Part shown: positions 8,231 to 17,562 of the stretch, one piece after another
Layout: each line of letters starts with the position of its first letter
Numbering within the stretch: the stretch's first letter is position 1
Assembly (NCBI RefSeq): GCF_900476375.1
Contig: NZ_UPPP01000116.1
Span: 1-64,000 of the forward strand
DNA length: 64,000 nt
Reading direction: 5' to 3'
Source: Allolucifera butyrica
GTDB lineage: Bacteria; Bacillota; Negativicutes; Sporomusales; UPPP01
The notes under the pieces: generated by a model
The model's database searches: none
What the model was told of the DNA's origin: nothing
Seen by the model: the letters and a program-made list of their open reading frames with translations, nothing else
Position numbers and translations under genes: made by a program

Positions 8231-9526
8231 ATGTCTGGACAACAATTCTGGAAACGTTGGGCTGCGTTGTGCGTCGGCGGTCTGATGGTGCTGAACGCAG
8301 CCACGGTGCTGGCGGCGCCGGTGGAACTCTCCCTGGACGACAGCATCGCGCTGGCCCTTAAAAACAACCAGTCCATAAAGACTGCCATGGCGGACAAGGA
8401 AAATGCCCGCTGGAGTTTATCAGCAGCCAAGGCGGGCAAGGGGCTTACTGCGGATATTACTCATACAGCTAAGCGCTTTAAGAGCCAGGCCACCAGCACG
8501 GAGCCGTCGTTCGTAAACAACAATTTTGACAATTCCCTGGTGCTTACGGTACCGCTTTATACGGGGGGGAACCTGGAGGGTAAGATTGAGTATGCCCAAT
8601 TGGGTCTGACCTATGCCGATCTGGGTCTGGAAAGTACCATGCAGCAAGTGAAACTGGATACAACCACCGACTATTTTACCGTATTGCAGGACCGTAATCT
8701 ATTGAAAGTGAATCAGGATTCGGTGGTCGACCTGACGCAGCATTTGAAAAATGTACAGGCCCAATATGACGTGGGAACGGTGGCCAAGTCGGACTTATTG
8801 AGTTCTCAGGTGCAACTGGCCAATGCGCAGCAGGACCTGACCAAAGCGCAAAACAACTATGATCTGGCCGTTGCTAACCTGAACAATGTCACTGGTTTGC
8901 CGCTGAATACGGAAATTAAACTTAAGGAAGATTTGAAATACGAAAAGTATACGCAGTCTTTGGATGACTGCATTCGCCAGGCTCTGGCCAACCGGCCCGA
9001 AGTCAAGCAGACCGACGTGGCGGTGGCTCAAAGTCAGGCAAATGTCAAAATCGCTAAGGCCGGACGTGCGCCTAATGTGAACCTGCAAGGGTCGGAGGAC
9101 TGGAACGACCAGAGTTTCCCGGGAGTGGAGAATAATAACTGGACTGTTGCAGTGATTGCCAAGTGGACAATCTTTGATTCCAACTCAACCGGTTCGCAAA
9201 TTAAACAGGCGGATGCGTCTCTGGACAAAGCGCAGCACACAGCGCAGCAAACGAAGGACAGTGTGCAGCTTGAAGTGCGTCAGGCTTACCTCAGCATGAG
9301 GGAAGCGGAAAAACGGATTCAGACCAGCAGTGTTACCGTCAACCAGGCCCAGGAAGACTATAAAATTAATGAGGTGCGTTATAGCTCGGGTGTAGGTACT
9401 AACCTGGACGTTATTGATGCCCAACTGGCGCTTACCCAGGCCAAGACCAACTATATCCAGGCGTTGTATGATTATAACACCAGCAAGGCTCAACTGGAAA
9501 AGGCCATGGGCGTTCCGGCAAAATAG
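8231..9526 (+). CDS. TolC-family outer membrane protein
   Basis: This is a 431-residue protein with a signal peptide ending near VLAAP (residue about 31). It consists of two repeated OEP domains rich in long helices: LSLDDSIALALKNNQSIKTAMAD opens the first and SLDDCIRQALANRPEVKQTDVAVAQSQANV the second, a hallmark of TolC-type tunnels. TolC trimers connect inner-membrane pumps to the outside. No pump gene is adjacent; its neighbours are mlaD and tamB, an arrangement also known from Veillonella, where these genes cluster. It has its own strong promoter and operator-like site, so it may be regulated apart from mlaEFD. ATG 8231 follows AGGAGG. Confidence 0.92.
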   Translation: MSGQQFWKRWAALCVGGLMVLNAATVLAAPVELSLDDSIALALKNNQSIKTAMADKENARWSLSAAKAGKGLTADITHTAKRFKSQATSTEPSFVNNNFDNSLVLTVPLYTGGNLEGKIEYAQLGLTYADLGLESTMQQVKLDTTTDYFTVLQDRNLLKVNQDSVVDLTQHLKNVQAQYDVGTVAKSDLLSSQVQLANAQQDLTKAQNNYDLAVANLNNVTGLPLNTEIKLKEDLKYEKYTQSLDDCIRQALANRPEVKQTDVAVAQSQANVKIAKAGRAPNVNLQGSEDWNDQSFPGVENNNWTVAVIAKWTIFDSNSTGSQIKQADASLDKAQHTAQQTKDSVQLEVRQAYLSMREAEKRIQTSSVTVNQAQEDYKINEVRYSSGVGTNLDVIDAQLALTQAKTNYIQALYDYNTSKAQLEKAMGVPAK

Positions 9527-9852
9527 GAAAAAAACGTCCGGAATCATTTTGAGTGGCATCTATGCAGTCTTTAAAACTTATACTAAAAAGACCGGAGTTT
9601 CCGGTCTTTTTTTGTGAAGAGAAATTATACTTGCCCCCAACCTTCAATACCCAACATCCAAAACCTAATGTCCAAACGCCAATCCCGTCCGCATTAACCG
9701 GTTTTATTTGGGGAAAAATAGCATACCAATTTATACCGAGAGGAAAGAGCCCCTCCGCTGTCGAAATAAATGCCCGTGGATCATTATGAGTAAAGACGAA
9801 AAATGTTTTTACATAAGGTGGGCGAATCCGTTTGGAGGACAGGAGGCTGAAC
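9527..9852 (+). other. Gene-free stretch between the TolC-family gene and tamB
   Basis: It holds the terminator at 9586-9612 and an A/C-rich, word-like sequence at about 9631-9690 made of variants of CCAATACCCAACATCC. A similar sequence lies at about 1125-1175. No gene is seen. Confidence 0.5.
9586..9612 (+). terminator. Intrinsic terminator after the TolC-family gene
   Basis: An 11-bp stem AAAAGACCGGA / TCCGGTCTTTT (9586-9596, 9600-9610) has a 3-base loop and a T run, so tamB probably needs read-through or its own promoter. Confidence 0.88.
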
Positions 9853-12800
9853 ATGCGGCAAAAAATAGGCGCGCTGATAGCCGCCGGTATAGTAATTGGA
9901 TTGGCTGCCGTATTGTTTTGGGGGGCTTCCGCCAGTCAGACCGTCTTAGCCGGAATGCAGCAAACCCTTGACCAGCAACTGACCGAAGCCCTCGGCAGCA
10001 AGGTATCGATCGGGAACGTGCAAATCACGTCGTATAATAAAGTAACCGTAGACAAGGCAGTGATTTTTGATAAACAGGGAAACGAAATTGCTGCCAGTGA
10101 CAAAGTTATGGTAACTTTCAACCCATTCTCTTTACTGCGGGGGGCGGGGCCGGTTGCAGCGATTTCCGGCGTAACACTGGTTAAGCCACAATTATTTTTG
10201 CAGCAATACCCGGATAAAAGCTGGAATGTGACGGAGCTTTTGCAGCAAAAACAAACGACGAAATCGGAATTTACGGGGCGAATCACGGCCGAAGACGGGA
10301 CGGCGGTCGTGGAAACATCCCAGGGTAAGTGGCCGGTCGAAGGGATTAACGGGCGCATTGATTTTGACGCCAATCCCGCTATCGCCGTAGATTTATCCCT
10401 GCAGTACCGGAACAGCGGAGTCGTTGTGAAGGGACTCATAAACAGCGGGGGCCGGGATACCTTACATATTCACGCCGACCAGATTGCGCTGCAAGAGGGA
10501 CAGCCCTTTTTAACCGGCAGTCCGTCTATACAGTTAGTGACCGGCCTGTTGCAAGACCTGAATCTGACTGTGGCCAGGGAACACGGTCAATTCACCTATG
10601 CGGGCGAAGCCCGGCTGGTAGACGGAGGGGCCGACTTCAACTCCCTGAAGATACGCGAGGCCGGCGGAATGCTGGCATTGACCCATAATGCCGTCTATCT
10701 GCTGAGTCTCAAAGGAAAAGTAAATAACCAGCCTTTGACTGTTAACGGACAGATCGGTACGGACGGCGCCGAACCGGCGTTGAACCTCGAAGTGGCTTCC
10801 GATGGTTTTGACCCGGCCGCCATCGGGGAATATCCTTTCCAGGGAACGGTAGCCTTCAACCTGGCGGTGAGCGGAACGATGAGTCAGCCAGATATGGCAG
10901 GAAGCTTTAACGTGAAACAGGGCGAGATTGACGGGTATGCCATTGCCAATGCCGGCGGCAAGGTGCATTATTATGCCCAACAGCTTACTTTGACGTCCGG
11001 GCAGGCTTCTCTGTTCGGAGGCCGGGTGACCGGTGACGGCAGCTTAAATATGGCTAACGGAGCCTTCTGGGCTGAATTGCATGGCCGTCAGCTTAATTGC
11101 GCGGCTTTGCCGCCGGGACTTCCCAGTCTCAGCGGACAGGGGGATGTGGACCTGTTGGTGGACGGCCAGGGAACGCTGGCAACGGCCAGCCTGCAGGGAA
11201 CAGTTACCGTGGGACAGGGGGAAGCAGCGGGAATTCCCTTTACGTCTCTGTCGGCCGGCTTTACCCGGCAGCAGGACACGGTTTCGCTCGATTATTTTAC
11301 AATGAAACTGGGAGAAGGGGCGGTTACTGCCGCCGGTACCGTCACGGGCCGTGAGCTTGCGCTGAATGTTAGCGGCAGCCAAGTGCCTCTGGACGGGATC
11401 CGGAACCGGGTCGGTTTACCGTCCTTGGAGGGACAATGCGGCATAAACGGAACCGTGACGGGGACAATCGATAATCCTGTGTTTAATGCTGTATTTGATG
11501 CGGCCGACGGGGTTGTGCTTTATCAGCCATTTACTACCGCCACCGGCCGGATTGAGATGACCAGCCGGCAAATAAAACTAAGCGGCGTGGAACTAATCGA
11601 CCATGCTACTACCCATAAGATAGACGGTACGATTGGTTTGGTTGACGGGCAGCCGGTCAACCTTACCATCAGTTCCCGGCACGCCCGGGCGGAAAACTTG
11701 GTTAAACTGCTCCTGCCGGGAGAAAAACTGACGGGGAATGTGGACAATGATGTTGTTTTGACCGGAACGTTAAAACAGCTCAATGCCAGCGGCCGGGTCC
11801 GGCTGACGGAAGGAAGTTTCCGCGGTTATCTGCTGGCCAAAGGCGAGGGCAGTTATCAACGCGTGAACGGAGTCACAACCATTCACGACTTTACGCTGCA
11901 GTCGCTAAATACGGAATTGAAACTGTCCGGCGAAATATCGGCCGGCAATCAACTCAATTTTGATATCATCGCCCAGAATATTGACGTGGCCAAACTGCAT
12001 TTCGACTATCCCTATCCGGTTACCGGCAAAGCTAATTTTAGCGGCAAGTTGACCGGAACGCCCCAGGACCCGGTCTTTACGGGGGAACTATTGGCCGACA
12101 GTATGGTTTTCAACGGTCAGACCCTACAGGATATTCACGGTTCTCTGCAGATTCACGGTTCCCAGATGGATATTCCCAATTTCAGCTTTACCCAAAGCAA
12201 CGGAAAATACACCTTTACCGGCGGCATTGATACGGCGTCCGAAGCGGTCTATGGCAGCCTGGATGTAAACAATGCCGAACTGGGCGCCTTGTTACCCCTG
12301 TTTAATGTGGATACCCAGGATGTATCAGGCCGGCTCAACGGCCATATTCAAATCGGCGGTACGTTAAAGCGGCCGAATGTTTGGCTGACAGGAAACATGA
12401 CCGGCGGAAAAATCAAGAATTATCCGCTCCAGAACATAGACCTGGATATAAGCCTGGAAAACAATGTGATTACCGTAAGCCGGTTCACGGCCAACCAAGG
12501 CAGCGGTATTCTGGCGGTACGGGGAACGGCGGATTTGCATGGACCCCTTAACCTGGAAATCGGCGGCCGGGATTTGGATGCCGGATTGTTAACGGCCTGG
12601 CTGGACACGAACATCGAAACGAAAGGAAAACTTAGTTTTGGCGTTCAAATTACGGGTACGGCCGAAAAACCTTCTGCAGCCGTCTCCCTGGAAGTTAAAG
12701 ACGGCAGCGTGGCCAACGCTACCTTTGATAATTTGTACGGATTATTTGTTATTGATAAAGACAATATTCATGTCAATCAGTTACTGTTAAACAAAGGAAC

Positions 12801-14148
12801 TTACCGGGCCAGCGCCTACGGCCTGATTCCTTTAAAAGCCCTTAATACCCAGGGACGGCAGCAGGCATCGGCTGAGGATCAGATGAATCTGAAGGTCCGT
12901 CTGGACGAAGCGAATCTCAGCATTTTACCGTTCCTGACCAAGGCGGTTTCCTGGGGAGCCGGCCAAACCAAAGGGGAAGTTACTATTGGCGGTACTTTGG
13001 CTCACCCGACCCTGGAAGGCGGCATACAAATTGATAACGGCGTTATTAAACTGGCCGCCCTGGCGGACCCTATCCAAAAAGTAGGGGTTGATATTCGCTT
13101 TGAAGGTGATAAAATAAATATAAATACCTTCAGTGGGGCTATGGGGTCGGGCAGTTACAGTCTGACCGGCAGCGCCAGGCTGAACGGAATGGCCCTGGAT
13201 GATTACAACTTAACGCTGAAACTGGATAAACTTGGCGTAAATAGCAAATACTTTAAAGGGCCGGTACAGGGTCTGCTCAAATTGGATTCTACGGGTCCCA
13301 GACCTAAATTGAGCGGCTCCCTGACATTCGAGAATGACACGATTAACATTCCTTATATACCGGAAGTGAGCCCCTCGGATTTGAATATAGCCCTGGATGT
13401 GGATTTGCTTGCCGCCAATAAGGTGCGTTTTTACAATCCATATCTTTATGATATTTGGACCCAGGGCAAAGTGAAACTGAAAGGCACAACGAAATACCCC
13501 GATGTCTCCGGACATATTGACGCATTACGGGGTACGGTCAACTATTTACAAACTCCGTTTCAGGTCACGGAGGGCCGGGCCGATTTCATCCAGTTCCGGT
13601 CGTTTGAGCCGGTGATTACGCTTAGCGCCCAAACCAAGCTGGAACAGACCACAGTATATATGACCGCTAAGGGGCCGGTCAGCGCCATGGACCTCCGGCT
13701 GAGTTCCCAGCCGGAAATGAACCAGCAGGAAATTATTTCCTTACTGACCCTGCGCAGCCGGTATTATGACAAACAGAAGGATACAACATCCAATACCGGT
13801 CTGGGTCGGGATGAACTCTACAGCATTATGAATGCCGGCTTGCAAATGAGTTTCCTTAGCGAAGTGGAAGGTTCTTTCCGCAATGCCTTTGGCCTGGATG
13901 AATTTCAACTGGTGCCGGGCACCTTATCGGATCAGGATAAGGCGGAGGCGATCAACCGGGACGTATACAGCCTGGAAGTTGGCAAATATGTCACGGACCG
14001 GCTGTTCCTCAGCTATACCATGGGAGTCGACCATACGGAGCAGTCCATGCTTGTCCGCTATGATTTATCGCCGCGCATCAGTCTGACCGGTTCAACAGAT
14101 ACGCAAAATAACAAAAAACTGGAGCTGCAAGCCCGGTTCCGTTTTTAA
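9853..14148 (+). CDS. tamB: TamB-like AsmA-superfamily envelope protein
   Basis: This 1431-residue protein has one N-terminal membrane helix (residues about 6-26) followed by a very long series of beta repeats (GTVTGTIDNPVF, GTLKQLNASG, ITGTAEKPSAAVSLEVKDG) and a C-terminal DUF490/TamB domain (about 1150-1431) ending in LQARFRF. TamB-type proteins form long hydrophobic grooves bridging the two membranes and are thought to carry phospholipids or help OM protein assembly; here the neighbours on either side are Mla and BamA genes. The length is normal for TamB. I chose ATG 9853 behind AGGAGG; an in-frame TTG at 9832 overlaps that ribosome binding site region. No tamA gene is seen, so BamA may be its partner. 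Confidence 0.92.
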   Translation: MRQKIGALIAAGIVIGLAAVLFWGASASQTVLAGMQQTLDQQLTEALGSKVSIGNVQITSYNKVTVDKAVIFDKQGNEIAASDKVMVTFNPFSLLRGAGPVAAISGVTLVKPQLFLQQYPDKSWNVTELLQQKQTTKSEFTGRITAEDGTAVVETSQGKWPVEGINGRIDFDANPAIAVDLSLQYRNSGVVVKGLINSGGRDTLHIHADQIALQEGQPFLTGSPSIQLVTGLLQDLNLTVAREHGQFTYAGEARLVDGGADFNSLKIREAGGMLALTHNAVYLLSLKGKVNNQPLTVNGQIGTDGAEPALNLEVASDGFDPAAIGEYPFQGTVAFNLAVSGTMSQPDMAGSFNVKQGEIDGYAIANAGGKVHYYAQQLTLTSGQASLFGGRVTGDGSLNMANGAFWAELHGRQLNCAALPPGLPSLSGQGDVDLLVDGQGTLATASLQGTVTVGQGEAAGIPFTSLSAGFTRQQDTVSLDYFTMKLGEGAVTAAGTVTGRELALNVSGSQVPLDGIRNRVGLPSLEGQCGINGTVTGTIDNPVFNAVFDAADGVVLYQPFTTATGRIEMTSRQIKLSGVELIDHATTHKIDGTIGLVDGQPVNLTISSRHARAENLVKLLLPGEKLTGNVDNDVVLTGTLKQLNASGRVRLTEGSFRGYLLAKGEGSYQRVNGVTTIHDFTLQSLNTELKLSGEISAGNQLNFDIIAQNIDVAKLHFDYPYPVTGKANFSGKLTGTPQDPVFTGELLADSMVFNGQTLQDIHGSLQIHGSQMDIPNFSFTQSNGKYTFTGGIDTASEAVYGSLDVNNAELGALLPLFNVDTQDVSGRLNGHIQIGGTLKRPNVWLTGNMTGGKIKNYPLQNIDLDISLENNVITVSRFTANQGSGILAVRGTADLHGPLNLEIGGRDLDAGLLTAWLDTNIETKGKLSFGVQITGTAEKPSAAVSLEVKDGSVANATFDNLYGLFVIDKDNIHVNQLLLNKGTYRASAYGLIPLKALNTQGRQQASAEDQMNLKVRLDEANLSILPFLTKAVSWGAGQTKGEVTIGGTLAHPTLEGGIQIDNGVIKLAALADPIQKVGVDIRFEGDKININTFSGAMGSGSYSLTGSARLNGMALDDYNLTLKLDKLGVNSKYFKGPVQGLLKLDSTGPRPKLSGSLTFENDTINIPYIPEVSPSDLNIALDVDLLAANKVRFYNPYLYDIWTQGKVKLKGTTKYPDVSGHIDALRGTVNYLQTPFQVTEGRADFIQFRSFEPVITLSAQTKLEQTTVYMTAKGPVSAMDLRLSSQPEMNQQEIISLLTLRSRYYDKQKDTTSNTGLGRDELYSIMNAGLQMSFLSEVEGSFRNAFGLDEFQLVPGTLSDQDKAEAINRDVYSLEVGKYVTDRLFLSYTMGVDHTEQSMLVRYDLSPRISLTGSTDTQNNKKLELQARFRF

Positions 14149-14208
14149 GGTTACGCCGGCGGCTCAAACCGCAGGTGTGCCACTTTATGTATGAAGAGGG
14201 TGACAGGT

Positions 14209-14850
14209 ATGCTATTACACCAATATCTGGCGGAACTCAAAAAAATCAACCTGCTGGAACCGGAAGAAGAGAAGCTTCTGTGGCAAAATTATAAACATGA
14301 CGGCGACTTTGAAAGCCGGCGGCAGCTTATTGAGCATTATCAGCCGCTGGTGTTTAAACTGGCTATGCACTGGCGGTGTTCCGACTCTATGCTTATGGAT
14401 TTGGTGCAGGAAGGGACCGTCGGTCTGATCGAAGCAGTAGAAAACTTTGAACCGGCCCGGGGTGTCGCGTTTAGTTTATATGCGACGCATCGCATCCGGG
14501 GCCGGATGGTGAACTTCTTGCAGCGCGAAGGCAGTCTTAACTGGGCCTACATGGATGAGCCGCTGGCGGGGGACGAATCCGCCGGTACACTGAGTGAGAC
14601 CTTAGCCGGCAGTGAAGAGGAAGTGGCGGTACAGGCCGAACACAACTATTTGGTGGAGCAGCTGAAAACGGCTTTGGAACGTTTGCCCAGCAAGGAGCAA
14701 CTTGTCCTCAACGGGGTTTACTTTCAAAATTATGAACCGAAAAAACTGGCGGAAGACCTGAATATGAGCCTTTCCCATATTTACCGTTTACAGAAACAGG
14801 GCATCCGCCGCATCCGCGGCATGCTCGCCAAAGTTATGCAGCATTGGTAA
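14209..14850 (+). CDS. Small sigma-70 family RNA polymerase sigma factor
   Basis: This is a 213-residue sigma factor. Region 2 is clear (HYQPLVFKLAMHW, LMDLVQEGTVGLIEAVENFEPARGVAFSLYATHRIRGRMVNFLQREG), including the -10-recognition helix. Region 4 follows (LKTALERLPSKEQLVLNGVYFQNYEPKKLAEDLNMSLSHIYRLQKQGIRRIRGML). A short acidic linker stands in place of a full region 3. ATG 14209 is preceded by AGAGGG; ATG 14191 is in frame and possible. It lies 60 bases after tamB and ahead of bamA, so it may direct an envelope-related regulon, but that is inference from position. No anti-sigma gene is recognisable beside it, although the next gene encodes a single-pass membrane protein. Confidence 0.88.
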   Translation: MLLHQYLAELKKINLLEPEEEKLLWQNYKHDGDFESRRQLIEHYQPLVFKLAMHWRCSDSMLMDLVQEGTVGLIEAVENFEPARGVAFSLYATHRIRGRMVNFLQREGSLNWAYMDEPLAGDESAGTLSETLAGSEEEVAVQAEHNYLVEQLKTALERLPSKEQLVLNGVYFQNYEPKKLAEDLNMSLSHIYRLQKQGIRRIRGMLAKVMQHW

Positions 14851-14988
14851 GCCGTTTTAAGGCCGAGCGCTTCTAAATGAGAAAACCAAAATCAAGGCAG
14901 AGTATCTGCGACACACAGGCTAGATTCAAAAGCACGGAGTGTTTACCATAGGATATTCAGTAATATAAAGAAAATAAGCTTAACCTGG

Positions 14989-15031
14989 GAGCAAATTGTT
15001 CAAAAAGGAAGGGAACCCCCTCAATTTGCTC
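14989..15031 (+). other. Hairpin between the sigma gene and 15112
   Basis: A perfect 10-bp inverted repeat GAGCAAATTG / CAATTTGCTC (14989-14998, 15022-15031) encloses a 23-base loop. Only a weak TTATTT follows, so it may be a terminator or an RNA structure. Confidence 0.45.
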
Positions 15032-15111
15032 TTATTTCGCGTTTGATTGATGTCCAGAATCTGGCCTCTTCCCATGACTATATAAATGTGGTTATAATAG
15101 GGGTGGTGAAA

Positions 15112-15711
15112 ATGGCGGATTTTAAAAAAAATATGACCCGAGGAATGCAATCGGCGCGTCATTGGTTAATGCGGGCGGAAGAAGCGTTCGGCAAAAACCG
15201 GGATGTACGCGGCGAATTGGATTTGATGATTGCGCAGGCGGAACTGCAGCGAGTACGGGAAGCCAATCGCGCCGGCCAGTGGCGGTTTAAATATCCGCTT
15301 TTATGGCAGGGGCTTGCTTTTGGTTTTGCGGCGATGATTGCGGTAGCCGGCCTGGGAGGAACGTATCTGTGGCTGCGGGACAAGGGCAATGTGGCACCTG
15401 TACCGTTAGCGGCTATAGAAAAAGCCAAACCGGTAGTTCCGGCTCCGGCTGCCGTCTCCAAACCGGCACCGGCCAAAATCGGCCAGCCCGATTCCTCCTT
15501 GACGCCGCCTTCGCCGGCTCCCGTTGCGGTAACCGAGCCGTCTCCGGCTCCGGCAGCAATCTCCACGCCAAATTCACAATCTAGCTTACAAGAGACAAGG
15601 CCTCCGCAGACAGTGACGCGGTCTCATACCGCTTCACCGGAAGTAGTACTGCCGCCGCAGGAGATGCAGAAATTAATCCGGGAAGCCGGCCGGTCATTGC
15701 GGGGCCAGTAA
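15112..15711 (+). CDS. Single-pass membrane protein with Pro/Ala-rich tail, unknown function
   Basis: I do not recognise a family. The 199-residue protein has a charged cytoplasmic N-terminus (about 65 residues, helical, Arg/Glu-rich: LDLMIAQAELQRVREANRAG), one membrane helix (about 68-88, FGFAAMIAVAGLGGTYLWL) and an extracytoplasmic Pro/Ala/Ser-rich linker of about 80 residues. It ends with a short helix (PPQEMQKLIREAGRSLRG). ATG 15112 follows GGGGTGGTG, and TATAAT occurs at 15093-15098. The layout (cytoplasmic helical head, membrane pass, flexible periplasmic tail) resembles anti-sigma factors in general shape, and it follows a sigma gene and precedes bamA. That role is a guess; no conserved anti-sigma motif was seen. 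Confidence 0.7.
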   Translation: MADFKKNMTRGMQSARHWLMRAEEAFGKNRDVRGELDLMIAQAELQRVREANRAGQWRFKYPLLWQGLAFGFAAMIAVAGLGGTYLWLRDKGNVAPVPLAAIEKAKPVVPAPAAVSKPAPAKIGQPDSSLTPPSPAPVAVTEPSPAPAAISTPNSQSSLQETRPPQTVTRSHTASPEVVLPPQEMQKLIREAGRSLRGQ

Positions 15712-15731
15712 ATTTAATAAGGAGGTAGTAC

Positions 15732-17504
15732 ATGAAAACGATACGACGCTACGGGAACCTGTTATTTGCAGCGATATTCGGTCTAAGCATGGTCCTCAAT
15801 GCAGTTGTTCCGGCCTATGCCGCAGCCGACCTTACGGGCAAGACAGTGACCGAGGTCAGTGTGACCGGTAACTCCGCCGTATCAACCAGCGATATTTTGG
15901 CCGTTATCAAATTGAAGCCGGGTGATACATTGACGGCGGATAAGGTCAAGCAGGACATGCAGGCTATTTACGAGATGGGTTACTTCTTTGATGTAGTATC
16001 GAACTTTACCGAAGTTCCTGAAGGTGTCAAAGTCGTGTATACTGTGATGGAAAATCCTGTCGTCAATCAGTTTGTCTTTAAGGGCAATACCAAAGTGACG
16101 TCGGACAAGCTGGCCAGCCTGATGACGGTGAGCAAAGGCCACGTTTTGAATAGCAAAACATTGAATGACAATATGCGAGCTATTGAACAGTATTATCATG
16201 ACCAGGGCTTTATTCTGGCTAAAGTTAGCGATGTATCCATGGGAGCCGGCGGCGTTCTGAACGTTACCATTAATGAAGGAGCGCTGGAAGGCATTGTTGT
16301 CAAGGGCAATGAAAAGACCAAGGACTATGTTATTACCCGGGAAATGAAGCTGAAACCGGGTGAACCGTTTAATGTAAAAGATGCGCGCCGCAGTATGCAA
16401 AAAGTGTACAACCTGGGTTATTTTGAAGATGTTAATATGAAGCTCAACCCAGGCAGAGAACCGAATGCGGTAGTGCTGGAAACCGATGTAACGGAACAAA
16501 AAACCGGCACCTTTACCATTGGCGGCGGTTATAGCCAAGCCGACGGCCTGATTGGTATTATCGAGGTGGGGGACAATAATTTCCGGGGTACGGGCGATAA
16601 AGTCAAGCTCCATTGGGAATTTGGCGGAAACACAGTTGGCAACCATAACTATGAGCTTAGTTATACCCGGCCCTGGCTGGATGACAAACAGACGTCCCTG
16701 GGCTTTAGTGTTTATGATATGACCAATGAGTACACCGATTATAATGAGGGCGGCTCCGAACGGTCCACATACTACCGGAATGGACGGGGCTGGAATATTA
16801 CGCTGGGCAGACCCAGCGATGACTATACCCAGAATTATATAACGCTGAAACACCGGCGCGACACCTATGAAGGGTATGTAAGCGGACCGGTCGACTATCA
16901 GGCGACATCCGGCAGTTCCAATTACGATTCATATTATAGTTCACCATCGTATTTACAGAATAACTTCGGTTTGACCAACAGTATCCAATTGCAGCGGATC
17001 TATGATACCCGCGACAATGTATTTGATCCCACCGAAGGCCAGATGGTGTCGCTGACGGCCGAATTTGCCGGCCGGATGCTGGGCGGGGACTTTGATTACA
17101 ACAAGTATACCGCGGAAACGCGTCACTATTATAAAGTCGGCAATGCCCAGGTGGTGGCAGTCCGTCTCAATATGGGCTACGCTACGGGTAATATGCCGGA
17201 ATCGCAGGAATTTGCCGTGGGCGGCGCCGATACGCTGCGCGGTTATAATGACGAACAGTTTAAGGGCAATAAAATGCTGACGGCAACCGCCGAATACCGT
17301 TTCCCGATTGCCAAGAAAGTGCAGGGCGCGCTCTTCAGCGACGTCGGCAATGCCTGGACCGGCGACGGCTATAAACTGAATGATTTGAAAGCCAGCGTGG
17401 GCGTGGGTGTACGTGTCGCCACTCCAATCGGTCCGATCCGTCTGGATTTTGCCAAAGGTACGCAAGGTGTAAAAACACATTTCAGTTTTGGCGGACAATT
17501 CTAA
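15732..17504 (+). CDS. bamA: Outer membrane assembly factor BamA (three POTRA domains)
   Basis: BamA folds beta-barrel proteins into the outer membrane. After a signal peptide (residues 1-32) three POTRA domains can be counted, about 37-108, 109-182 and 183-255, each with the pattern GNxxxxxxxI and a GYF or QGF motif (YEMGYFFDV, HDQGFILAKV, YNLGYFEDV). The 16-strand barrel then runs from about 260 to 590, with VGGADTLRGYNDEQFKG (the VRGF-like loop) and a C-terminal HFSFGGQF ending in Phe. E. coli BamA has five POTRA domains, so this form is shorter. A GGAGG site precedes ATG 15732. A terminator-like hairpin follows. Confidence 0.96.
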   Translation: MKTIRRYGNLLFAAIFGLSMVLNAVVPAYAAADLTGKTVTEVSVTGNSAVSTSDILAVIKLKPGDTLTADKVKQDMQAIYEMGYFFDVVSNFTEVPEGVKVVYTVMENPVVNQFVFKGNTKVTSDKLASLMTVSKGHVLNSKTLNDNMRAIEQYYHDQGFILAKVSDVSMGAGGVLNVTINEGALEGIVVKGNEKTKDYVITREMKLKPGEPFNVKDARRSMQKVYNLGYFEDVNMKLNPGREPNAVVLETDVTEQKTGTFTIGGGYSQADGLIGIIEVGDNNFRGTGDKVKLHWEFGGNTVGNHNYELSYTRPWLDDKQTSLGFSVYDMTNEYTDYNEGGSERSTYYRNGRGWNITLGRPSDDYTQNYITLKHRRDTYEGYVSGPVDYQATSGSSNYDSYYSSPSYLQNNFGLTNSIQLQRIYDTRDNVFDPTEGQMVSLTAEFAGRMLGGDFDYNKYTAETRHYYKVGNAQVVAVRLNMGYATGNMPESQEFAVGGADTLRGYNDEQFKGNKMLTATAEYRFPIAKKVQGALFSDVGNAWTGDGYKLNDLKASVGVGVRVATPIGPIRLDFAKGTQGVKTHFSFGGQF

Positions 17505-17520
17505 ACGAACCGGCGTTGAA

Positions 17521-17542
17521 GAGTCAGGCTCCGGCCTGACTC
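17521..17542 (+). terminator. Hairpin just after bamA
   Basis: GAGTCAGG / CCTGACTC form an 8-bp perfect stem with a 6-base loop, followed only by TTAT. It may attenuate transcription between bamA and the next gene. Confidence 0.5.
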
Positions 17543-17562
17543 TTATCCGTACCATTGAGGGG

